Shown in pieces: positions 1-6,003 of a stretch of 7,714 nucleotides of DNA (its first letter is position 1; each line of letters begins with the position of its first letter). The stretch spans positions 1 through 7,714 of the forward strand of contig JAUHXB010000053.1 of assembly GCA_030427215.1 (NCBI GenBank). The letters are read 5' to 3'. The translations under genes and the position numbers were made by a program. Under the pieces are notes generated by a model. That model was not told the origin of the DNA. It searched no databases and saw nothing but the letters and a program-made list of their open reading frames with translations. The stretch is from Alphaproteobacteria bacterium (GTDB lineage: Bacteria; Pseudomonadota; Alphaproteobacteria; Micavibrionales; UBA1664).

Positions 1-125
1 TGGAACATGGCTATAACCAGCAAGATGATATTATTAAATTGGCTCAAAATGAGGGTTTTACGAACATCTATGGCCGAAAAGATTATAATCAAAATGATAG
101 AATTATTATAGTTAAAGCCATGTAA
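1..125 (+). CDS. prmC: Peptide chain release factor N5-glutamine methyltransferase, C-terminal fragment
   Basis: Only the last 40 codons are in the window, read from position 3 to the TAA at 123-125; the gene starts upstream. The fragment begins EHGYNQQDDI, continues with a helix (IIKLAQNEGF) and ends in YGRKDYNQNDRIIIVKAM. This matches the end of PrmC/HemK: an 'EHG' strand after the catalytic fold, a helix, then 'RDYxxxDR' and a last strand. PrmC methylates the glutamine of the GGQ motif in release factors RF1 and RF2, using S-adenosylmethionine in the cytoplasm. The catalytic NPPY motif would lie upstream and cannot be checked. A DUF4167 gene follows, as is usual after prmC in Alphaproteobacteria, which supports the call. 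The rest of the gene, and any prfA before it, are outside the window. Confidence 0.85.
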   Translation, partial: EHGYNQQDDIIKLAQNEGFTNIYGRKDYNQNDRIIIVKAM

Positions 126-279
126 AAGTGAAAAATAATATAAAAAACGTCTTGTACGTCTTATTCAAATACGGAACGTTGGTTTTATCAGTTAGAAAAT
201 GCAACGTATCGATCATATGTGGAAATAAGATCGCGATACCTTGTTAAATTGTATGTTCCCTGTGTTTGGGGCATAAGGC

Positions 280-299
280 TATGCAATTAAATTTGCATA
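280..299. repeat. Inverted repeat TATGCAA / TTGCATA, possible operator
   Basis: Two perfect 7-base arms, TATGCAA (280-286) and TTGCATA (293-299), flank a 6-base AT-rich centre. The left arm also pairs with GCATA at 271-275. A short dyad of this size about 100 bases before a start codon is the form of a site for a dimeric regulator, but I cannot assign a protein to it. Confidence 0.35.
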
Positions 300-329
300 C
301 CGATACGAATACTGTACGCTTAATGTACG

Positions 330-350
330 TGTGGATAAGTTTGTGGACAA
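330..350 (-). promoter_or_regulatory. Pair of DnaA-box-like sites
   Basis: Bases 330-338 read TGTGGATAA, the exact reverse complement of the classic DnaA box TTATCCACA. Bases 342-350 read TGTGGACAA, one base away from it, in the same direction and 12 bases further on. Poorer matches in the same direction are TGTGTAAAT (352-360, 6 of 9) and TGTGGAAAT (218-226, 7 of 9). The word match is seen directly. DnaA binding is inferred. The sites could regulate the downstream gene, titrate DnaA, or belong to an origin. Confidence 0.45.
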
Positions 351-397
351 TTGTGTAAATTGCGAAAGCATAAATATTAGTGAAGGGAACCTCTTAA

Positions 398-748
398 ATG
401 AGACACAACGTCAAAAGATCATCGCGAAATCGCGGGCCTAATGGGAATAACAAAAAGAATGCACGCACGCGCGTTTATGAAAGCAATGGTCCGGAAACAA
501 AAATTCGCGGAACTGCTTATCAAGTCACCGAAAAATATGAACTTTTAGCCAAAGATGCAGAAACATCTGGCAATACAGTGTTGGCTGAAAATTATCGTCA
601 ACATGCCGAACATTACCAACGTGTTATTAATAGTTTTGAAGCTGAAGCCGCCGCTGCTGTTGCCCAAAAGGAAGAAGATATCTCTATTGATGTATCGTCT
701 GCTCCTATTAATGCACAACAACCGCAATCCGAAATGGCGATGGCATAA
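398..748 (+). CDS. DUF4167 domain-containing protein
   Basis: A 116-residue soluble protein of unknown function. The first 25 residues are very basic and rich in Arg, Asn and Gly. Then comes the part I recognise as the DUF4167 core (about residues 24-82): RVYESNGPETKIRGTA, a helix (YQVTEKYELLAKDAETSG) and NYRQHAEHYQRVIN. The tail (83-116) is Ala/Glu/Gln-rich with no predicted fold. The family is, as far as I know, characteristic of Alphaproteobacteria and usually sits directly after prmC, as here. The basic start suggests nucleic-acid binding, which is inference only. The ATG at 398 has a ribosome site (GAAGGG, 382-387) ten bases before it, so the start is well placed. The motA gene follows after 51 bases. 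Confidence 0.88.
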   Translation: MRHNVKRSSRNRGPNGNNKKNARTRVYESNGPETKIRGTAYQVTEKYELLAKDAETSGNTVLAENYRQHAEHYQRVINSFEAEAAAAVAQKEEDISIDVSSAPINAQQPQSEMAMA

Positions 749-799
749 CCACGTAATTTGCGTCTTGGTCTTATGGGATAATGAAGGTACACTAAACCC

Positions 800-1690
800 A
801 TGTTTAAAATAATTGGTTTTGCAATGGTTTTTGTCTGCACAATCGGCGGTCTGATTATGACCGCTGGTTTTGATAAGGCCATGAAATTGATTACAGGTGT
901 TTTTATTCCCGCCCTTCCTGGTGAAACCGTGATTATTATGGGGTGTGCATTCGCCGCCTTTATCATAGGGAATTCGATGCATACGATTAAGGCGTCTATC
1001 GGTTATTTGAAAAAAATGCTGAACCCTGAGGCGTACAGCAAAGAAGACTATATGGAGCTGTTATCTCTTTTATTCGTTATTTTCAAAATGGCGAAAACAA
1101 AAGGGTGGTTGGCGTTGGAACAACATATCGAAAACCCTCATGAGAGTGAAATTTTCAAGGCCTTTCCAAACTTCCAAAAAAATCATCATGCCGAAGTGTT
1201 CTTGTGCGATTATCTTCGAATCATTTCATTGGGGAATGATAACCCTCATGAAATTGAGGCCTTGATGGATGAAGAAATTGAAACCATTAATACCGAAGAA
1301 TTCCACCCTAATCACGCCGTTCAAACCATGGCGGACGGTATCCCGGCTCTTGGTATTGTGGCGGCGGTGTTGGGGGTTATTAAAACAATGGCGTCTATTT
1401 CCGAACCGCCTGAAGTTTTGGGTAAATTAATTGGGGGTGCGTTGGTTGGAACATTCCTTGGGGTGTGGCTGGCCTATACAATTTTTGGACCGATGGCGAC
1501 GGCAATGGGTGCGCGTGCAGAAACCGAAGTTAAGTATTTTAAAGTGATGAAAGTCTCGGTTTTAGCTTATCTTCAAGGATGTGCGCCGCAGGTGTCAGTC
1601 GAATTTGGACGAAAAATTCTGCATCATGAAATTCAACCAACCTTTGCCGAAGTCGAAGAGGCTACAAATAACGCCCCGACATTTGGGTAG
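800..1690 (+). CDS. motA: Flagellar motor stator protein MotA
   Basis: A 296-residue inner-membrane protein, about the length of E. coli MotA (295). Five MotA surround a MotB dimer to form the proton-driven stator that turns the flagellar rotor. Four membrane segments are visible at about residues 3-22, 33-57, 178-200 and 208-232, with a large cytoplasmic loop (58-177) between the second and third. The loop has the conserved run from LEQHIENP through EIFKAFP to EIEALMDEEIE. Aligned by eye, E107 matches E. coli Glu98 and K99 or K101 stands for Arg90, the charged residues that face FliG. P182 (DGIPALGIVAAV) and P231 (IFGPMA) match Pro173 and Pro222, needed for torque. The C-terminal VEFGRK motif is present. 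GAAGG at 783-787 is a ribosome site 12 bases before the ATG. motB follows after 20 bases, so the two are surely co-transcribed. Confidence 0.96.
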   Translation: MFKIIGFAMVFVCTIGGLIMTAGFDKAMKLITGVFIPALPGETVIIMGCAFAAFIIGNSMHTIKASIGYLKKMLNPEAYSKEDYMELLSLLFVIFKMAKTKGWLALEQHIENPHESEIFKAFPNFQKNHHAEVFLCDYLRIISLGNDNPHEIEALMDEEIETINTEEFHPNHAVQTMADGIPALGIVAAVLGVIKTMASISEPPEVLGKLIGGALVGTFLGVWLAYTIFGPMATAMGARAETEVKYFKVMKVSVLAYLQGCAPQVSVEFGRKILHHEIQPTFAEVEEATNNAPTFG

Positions 1691-1710
1691 AGCAGGGGGA
1701 AGCCTAAATT

Positions 1711-3069
1711 ATGGCCAATGCCGATAACGAAGAATTAAGACCCATTATCATCAAAAAGGTGAAAAAAGGCGGGCATGGTCACCATGGTGGCGCGTGGAAG
1801 GTTGCTTATGCCGATTTCGTGACGGCGATGATGGCGTTTTTTCTTCTTATGTGGTTGTTGGCGGTTTCTTCAGAAGAGCAAAAAAATGCAATTTCAAATT
1901 ATTTTGATCCAACCCACCCAATGGTTTCCAGTGAATTAAGCGGATCAGGCGGAATATTAGGGGGCATGACCATGTCCCCTGAGGGGGCGCAAGTGTCGAA
2001 TGTTCAGGACATTGCTGTTCCAACAACCCCCACGACTCCGAGATCTGGTATGGCGATGGGGGATCAAACGGACCAATTGGGAACATCTGATTATCGTGGC
2101 GACACTTATGACCCTGAAATTGATGGCCCACGTCCATCCGACACCGACCAATCATCATCCATCGATGAAGACGGCAATGATTTACAAGATGGAATAAATA
2201 TCTTTGAAACAATCGAAGATATCCAACAGGCAGAATTGGAACAATTAGAAGCCGTGATTGAACAATTTGAAAACGAAGATTTTGAATCGATAAAAGATCA
2301 AATTATGGACGAGGTTACAAAATCTCCCGAATTAAATGACCTAAAAGACAATTTAATGGTTGATATCACGCCCGAAGGATTACGTATTCAAATCGTTGAC
2401 AGCGAAGGGCGATCGATGTTTCCAAGTGGCAGCGCAAACATGTTTGATTTTATGGCGAAGCTCGTCGAAAAAGTCACTCAAATTATTATTCCACAAACAA
2501 ATCAAATTTCTGTTCGTGGGCATACAGATGGTAAACCTTATCCCAAGGGCGCGACATATAATAACTGGAATCTATCATCTGATCGTGCGCTTGCATCACA
2601 AAAGGCAATGATTGATGCAGATTTATCGATTGACCGTGTTCAAAATGTAGTCGGCAAGGCGGATCGTGATCATCTTTTACCCGATGATCCTTTATCTCCT
2701 CGTAATCGCCGCATTTCAATTGTTTTACTGCGTGAAAAACTGAAAAATGCGGATGAAATTCGTGCCAAGGCAGCGCAGGCCATTCAAAAAGCGGCTGAAC
2801 GTCGGGCAGCGGAACAGGAAGATCGCTCTGATATTCCAGAGCTTGATCAGGTGATCGATGGTTCAACATCTTTTAGTTTTGGTGAAGAGCCCCCTCTGAC
2901 TGATGCGGTTGAAGAATTCGAAATTCCGATTGAGGATGACAATGACGTTGATATTGGCGGCGAGATTGAAGCCTTGCGTAATCGAGAAAATCAAAGACGT
3001 CAGTCGCCTGCGCTTTCTGCCCCTCCTGTCACGATCACGGATGATCAACAGGTTTTAGAATTTCCATGA
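1711..3069 (+). CDS. motB: Flagellar motor stator protein MotB
   Basis: A 452-residue inner-membrane protein that binds peptidoglycan and, with MotA, forms the proton channel. A basic, His/Gly-rich cytoplasmic end (1-28) leads into one membrane helix (about 31-52). D35 in AYADFVTAMMAF is the proton-carrying aspartate (Asp32 in E. coli); the surrounding residues resemble proton-type rather than sodium-type motors. The plug region follows (to about 70). A long linker (72-215) is first Ser/Thr/Pro/Gly-rich, then strongly acidic. The OmpA-like peptidoglycan-binding domain (about 222-340) shows VRGHTDGKP, NNWNLSSDRALA and NRRISIVLL. A further 110 residues follow: an Ala/Arg/Glu-rich helix (345-372), then an acidic, Pro-ending tail. 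E. coli MotB is only 308 residues; the additions are in linker and tail. AGGGGGA at 1694-1700 serves as the ribosome site. The stop overlaps the next frame by ATGA. Confidence 0.95.
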   Translation: MANADNEELRPIIIKKVKKGGHGHHGGAWKVAYADFVTAMMAFFLLMWLLAVSSEEQKNAISNYFDPTHPMVSSELSGSGGILGGMTMSPEGAQVSNVQDIAVPTTPTTPRSGMAMGDQTDQLGTSDYRGDTYDPEIDGPRPSDTDQSSSIDEDGNDLQDGINIFETIEDIQQAELEQLEAVIEQFENEDFESIKDQIMDEVTKSPELNDLKDNLMVDITPEGLRIQIVDSEGRSMFPSGSANMFDFMAKLVEKVTQIIIPQTNQISVRGHTDGKPYPKGATYNNWNLSSDRALASQKAMIDADLSIDRVQNVVGKADRDHLLPDDPLSPRNRRISIVLLREKLKNADEIRAKAAQAIQKAAERRAAEQEDRSDIPELDQVIDGSTSFSFGEEPPLTDAVEEFEIPIEDDNDVDIGGEIEALRNRENQRRQSPALSAPPVTITDDQQVLEFP

Positions 3070-4862
3070 TGAAGAACCAGTATAAAAACAATGCTCATTA
3101 CCGATACCGGCCTTCGACGGCACATGCTTGTTCGGGTAACCCATTCCATATTTTCAACATCACGGTGTGGATCCCCCGAATAAATCGGGGGGTGACAATA
3201 AGGCTATTTTCCTTGCTGTTCCTCGCAATGACTTTTGTTGGTTTTAGTGCCTCCGCCCAAGATTTTCGTCCTTCACCTGAAATTGCAACAGGTGTTCAAA
3301 AGGTTTCAAAGGCCACAGGCGATGATTTTATGATAGCCACCGCCAACCCTTTGGCGACACAGGCAGGATACGAAATTTTAAAAAAAGGTGGTACGGCTGC
3401 CGATGCCGCCATCACGGCACAACTTGTTTTGGGATTGGTTGAACCACAATCATCGGGGTTGGGGGGCGGTGCATTTGCCCTTTATTATGATGCAAAAATT
3501 AATCAACTGTCATCGTGGGATGGGCGGGAAACCGCGCCTCATTCCGCTACGTCTGACATGTTTTTGAATGATCAGGGGCAACCCATTCTATTTTGGGATG
3601 CGGTGGTCGGTCCGCAATCGATTGGTGTCCCCGGAACTCCAAAATTATTGGAGACATTGCATCACCAATTCGGCCAAGCTTTGTGGGCTGATTTATTTGA
3701 GGTGCCCATTGATATTGCTGAACGCGGATTCAAAATATCGCCGCGCCTGAAAAAAATGATTGATGCGGATAAAGGAAAATTAGATCGATATGATACCGCG
3801 CGTGATTATTTTTATAATCATGATGGTATTTTGAAAAATACCGATTATGCCGCAACATTGGGGTTATTTAAAAAACTCGGCGCATCCGTTTTTTATAATG
3901 CCGATGTGATTGGCGGACAGATTATAACAGCAACAAACGGCCGTATTAACGCCGATGATTTGAAAAAATACCGTGTTATTAAACGTGCCCCTGTGTGTGG
4001 AAAATACAGAGATTATAAAATTTGTTCAATGGGGGAACCGTCATCAGGTGGGCTAACCATTTTGCAGGCACTCAAAATCTTAGAGCCGTTTGAATTAAAG
4101 CATAATGATGCGCAAACCATACACCGTATTGCCGAGGCATCCAAAATGGCTTTTGCCGACCGTAACATGTATATGACTGATCCTGATTTTGTTGAAACAC
4201 CCGGTACGGCGTTACTGAACGTCGATTATATTGATAAACGCCGCGCTTTAATGAACGATAAGGCGCAATCATACAGTGCAGGTGATATCAAAGACATTTT
4301 CACGGCACAGGTTAATCAGGTGGAGGAGGGGACAACGCATATCGTCGCCGTTGATAAACATGGCAATGCCATATCGATGACCAGCACGATTGAAAGCGCA
4401 TTTGGATCAAAAATCATGACGAATGGTTTTTTATTGAATAATGAAATCACTGATTTTTCATTTATGCCTGAACAAGATGGAAAGGCGGTCGCCAATCGAA
4501 TCGAACCAGGAAAACGACCACGCTCATCCATGGCCCCGACAATTGTATTTGATAAAGATGGAGAGCCAATTTTGCTGATCGGATCGGCGGGGGGAAGCCG
4601 CATTATTGGATATGTCCTTCATCGCCTCATTGCGATTTTGGATTGGGATATGGATGTTGCACAGGCCTTGGCAATGTCTTCAATTTTGGATCGTGGAAAC
4701 GGATTGGAAAGTGAAATTGAATTGCCATCTTTACTCTCGCAAAAAGGGCATGATGTTCAAGTTAAAGAGCTGGGCAGTGGCCTTACCGCAATTCAGATCA
4801 CAAACGGTGTTATGGTTGGCGCCGCCGACCCGAGACGCGAGGGATTGGCAATGGGGGAATGA
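3066..4862 (+). CDS. ggt: Exported gamma-glutamyltransferase / glutathione hydrolase
   Basis: A precursor that cleaves itself and then hydrolyses or transfers the gamma-glutamyl group of glutathione and related compounds, probably in the periplasm. The 598-residue frame has the Ntn-hydrolase GGT features. T423, in EEGTTHIVAVD, is the self-cleavage site and nucleophile. R154 (DGRETAP) and D463 (ITDF) match substrate-binding residues; S487-S488 (RPRSSMAPT) and G509-G510 (GSAGGSRI) match the substrate and oxyanion sites. Twenty residues after the nucleophile, E443 stands where E. coli has Asn411, as in some Bacillus enzymes. The stretch between DF and KRPRSSM is shorter than in E. coli, so a lid loop is reduced or absent. 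A signal peptide lies at residues 43-64 (TIRLFSLLFLAMTFVGFSASA, likely cut before Q65). The 42 residues before it are odd. The start is therefore uncertain: ATG 3066 (overlapping the motB stop) or GTG 3192. A cephalosporin-acylase-like activity is a less likely alternative. Confidence 0.9.
   Translation: MMKNQYKNNAHYRYRPSTAHACSGNPFHIFNITVWIPRINRGVTIRLFSLLFLAMTFVGFSASAQDFRPSPEIATGVQKVSKATGDDFMIATANPLATQAGYEILKKGGTAADAAITAQLVLGLVEPQSSGLGGGAFALYYDAKINQLSSWDGRETAPHSATSDMFLNDQGQPILFWDAVVGPQSIGVPGTPKLLETLHHQFGQALWADLFEVPIDIAERGFKISPRLKKMIDADKGKLDRYDTARDYFYNHDGILKNTDYAATLGLFKKLGASVFYNADVIGGQIITATNGRINADDLKKYRVIKRAPVCGKYRDYKICSMGEPSSGGLTILQALKILEPFELKHNDAQTIHRIAEASKMAFADRNMYMTDPDFVETPGTALLNVDYIDKRRALMNDKAQSYSAGDIKDIFTAQVNQVEEGTTHIVAVDKHGNAISMTSTIESAFGSKIMTNGFLLNNEITDFSFMPEQDGKAVANRIEPGKRPRSSMAPTIVFDKDGEPILLIGSAGGSRIIGYVLHRLIAILDWDMDVAQALAMSSILDRGNGLESEIELPSLLSQKGHDVQVKELGSGLTAIQITNGVMVGAADPRREGLAMGE
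3171..3193. repeat. GC-rich palindrome resembling a dispersed intergenic repeat
   Basis: The arms ATCCCCCGA (3171-3179) and TCGGGGGGT (3185-3193) pair over nine positions, one a G-T wobble, around the loop ATAAA. With the flanks (TGG before, GACA after) it has the form TGGATCCCC...GGGGTGACA that I recognise from dispersed intergenic palindromes in several Alphaproteobacteria. The family assignment is from memory; only one copy is in the window. It lies inside the 5' part of the ggt frame and covers the GTG at 3192-3194, the best alternative start. It may extend leftward: 3070-3170 also looks non-genic in composition and contains GGGTAACCC (about 3135-3143). Confidence 0.5.
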
Positions 4863-4912
4863 AATCTTTTGGTTTTTATATTGAATTAATGTAGTTAACC
4901 CACCGTGGTATC
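4863..4912. other. Junction of two converging transcripts
   Basis: Fifty bases separate the ggt stop from the aldolase stop on the other strand. AGTTAA (4893-4898) and TTAACT (4913-4918) form a perfect 6-base dyad around a 14-base centre that itself contains CCACCGTGG. The second arm runs through the aldolase stop codon. There is no T-run after the dyad in either direction, so it is not a standard intrinsic terminator. T-rich sequence (TTTTGGTTTTTAT, 4867-4879) follows ggt but without a stem before it. Confidence 0.4.
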
Positions 4913-5980
4913 TTAACTCTCAGCCAAGCTTTTCCCTGCAGATTTTAAATCTTTAAACGCTTCATCCAAACGCTTGATCATCGCTTCCTCGCCTTTGCGC
5001 AACCACGCACGCGGGTCATATTGTTTTTTGTATGGGGTGCTGGAATCTGGATCAATTTGATGTTTAAAGGCAACGGCGTTGGCCTCAACATAATCGCCAA
5101 CCCCTTTGGCGAAGGCGAATTGTGTGTCTGTGTCGATATTCATCTTAAATACACCGTACCCTAAGGCTTCCTCAATTTTGGCCTTATCTGACCCAGACCC
5201 ACCATGAAAAACGAGGTCGTACGGATTTTTATCAAGGCCATGCGTTTTTTCTAAAAGCTCTTGCGAGTTCTTTAAAATCTCTGGTCGCAATTGAACATTC
5301 CCGGGTTTGTAAACGCCGTGAACATTCCCAAATGAGGCCGCCAATGAAAAATGCCCAATGGGGGCGAGCAATTCAAACGCCTGCAGGCAATCCGTGGGTT
5401 GGGTGTAGAGTTTGTCATTGTCGATCTCGTCCGACCCAACACCGTCTTCTTCACCGCCTGTGACGCCCAATTCAATTTCAATGGACATTTCCATGGCGTT
5501 CGCAATTTCAAGCAATCGCGCAGATTCCGACAAATTGTAATCAATAGGTTCAGCTGATAAATCCACCATGTGGGATGTATATAACGGTTTTCCTGTCATT
5601 TCGTAAAAGGCTTGACCTTGCGCCAATAACTCCTCTACCCAAGGGATCAATTTTTTGTCCGCGTGATCGGTGTGCAGGACAACGCATATCCCGTAATGTT
5701 CTGCCATTAAATGCACATGTTGGGCAAATGTTATGGCGCCCAAAACCTTGGCGTCAAATGTGTCTTCCAGCCCTTTTCCTGCGAAAAATTGAGCGCCACC
5801 GTTTGAAACCTGTAAAATAACATCAGATTTATTTTTTGCCGCGGCCTCCATCACCGCATTGGCGGAATTGGTGCCGATCACATTTACGGCGGGCAGGGCG
5901 TATCCGCCATCCTTGCAGGCCTGAATTAATGTTAAATAATCATCGCCATACACAACGCCGGGGGCTAATTTTTCAGTCAT
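4913..5980 (-). CDS. fbaA: Class II fructose-bisphosphate aldolase
   Basis: A 355-residue cytoplasmic, zinc-dependent enzyme that splits fructose 1,6-bisphosphate into dihydroxyacetone phosphate and glyceraldehyde 3-phosphate, or joins them in gluconeogenesis. The length and motifs fit the class IIA type of E. coli FbaA (359). HTDHADKK (103-110) gives the catalytic D105 and zinc ligand H106. IEIELGVTGGEEDG (167-180) gives E170 and the catalytic-loop E178. H221 (GNVHGVY) and H259 (FHGGSGS) are the other zinc ligands. NIDTDTQ (281-287) binds the phosphate end of the substrate. All key residues are present, so the enzyme should be active. The ATG at 5978-5980 is preceded by a purine-rich AAAAGAAAG rather than a GGAG-type site. 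It lies 23 bases after the gatA stop on the same strand, so it is probably read from the same transcript. Confidence 0.96.
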   Translation of the reverse strand: MTEKLAPGVVYGDDYLTLIQACKDGGYALPAVNVIGTNSANAVMEAAAKNKSDVILQVSNGGAQFFAGKGLEDTFDAKVLGAITFAQHVHLMAEHYGICVVLHTDHADKKLIPWVEELLAQGQAFYEMTGKPLYTSHMVDLSAEPIDYNLSESARLLEIANAMEMSIEIELGVTGGEEDGVGSDEIDNDKLYTQPTDCLQAFELLAPIGHFSLAASFGNVHGVYKPGNVQLRPEILKNSQELLEKTHGLDKNPYDLVFHGGSGSDKAKIEEALGYGVFKMNIDTDTQFAFAKGVGDYVEANAVAFKHQIDPDSSTPYKKQYDPRAWLRKGEEAMIKRLDEAFKDLKSAGKSLAES

Positions 5981-6003
5981 TTTATGCTTTCTTTTGATTT
6001 GTA

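Larger units (their letters stand above)
126..397. other. Non-coding stretch between prmC and the DUF4167 gene
   Basis: These 272 bases hold no credible gene. From left to right I see: an A-rich stretch (126-147); a 9-base unit occurring twice in tandem (147-155 and 156-164, one mismatch); a possible hairpin with arms ACGTTG (176-181) and CAACGT (202-207), plus inner TTTT/AAAA; the dyad TATGCAA/TTGCATA (280-299); three copies of TGTACG (153, 313, 324); and a run of DnaA-box-like words (330-360). No strong -35/-10 pair stands out. TTGCAT (293-298) with TACGCT (315-320) and a 16-base spacer is the best I found, and it is weak. A purine-rich ribosome site (GAAGGG, 382-387) precedes the next ATG. 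The region probably carries the promoter for the DUF4167 gene and perhaps for motAB. Confidence 0.6.

Noticed and set aside
742..782. Sigma-54 or sigma-70 promoter for motA (TGGC...TTGC, or TTGCGT with GATAAT)
   Set aside because: The sigma-54 elements are about 18 bases apart instead of 10, and the sigma-70 pair has a 13-base spacer, too short for a working promoter.
545..982. Leftward open frames of 145 and 117 residues over the DUF4167-motA junction
   Set aside because: They lie opposite two recognised genes, cover each other in different frames and have no family-like sequence; shadows of the coding strand.
4316..4603. Leftward 95-residue open frame inside ggt
   Set aside because: It runs opposite the conserved nucleophile and substrate-binding region of GGT, which explains its openness; no recognisable motif.
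4893..4918. TTAA pair as a CtrA site, or the dyad as an intrinsic terminator
   Set aside because: The two TTAA words are 14 bases apart, not the 7 of the CtrA consensus, and no T-run follows the dyad in either direction.
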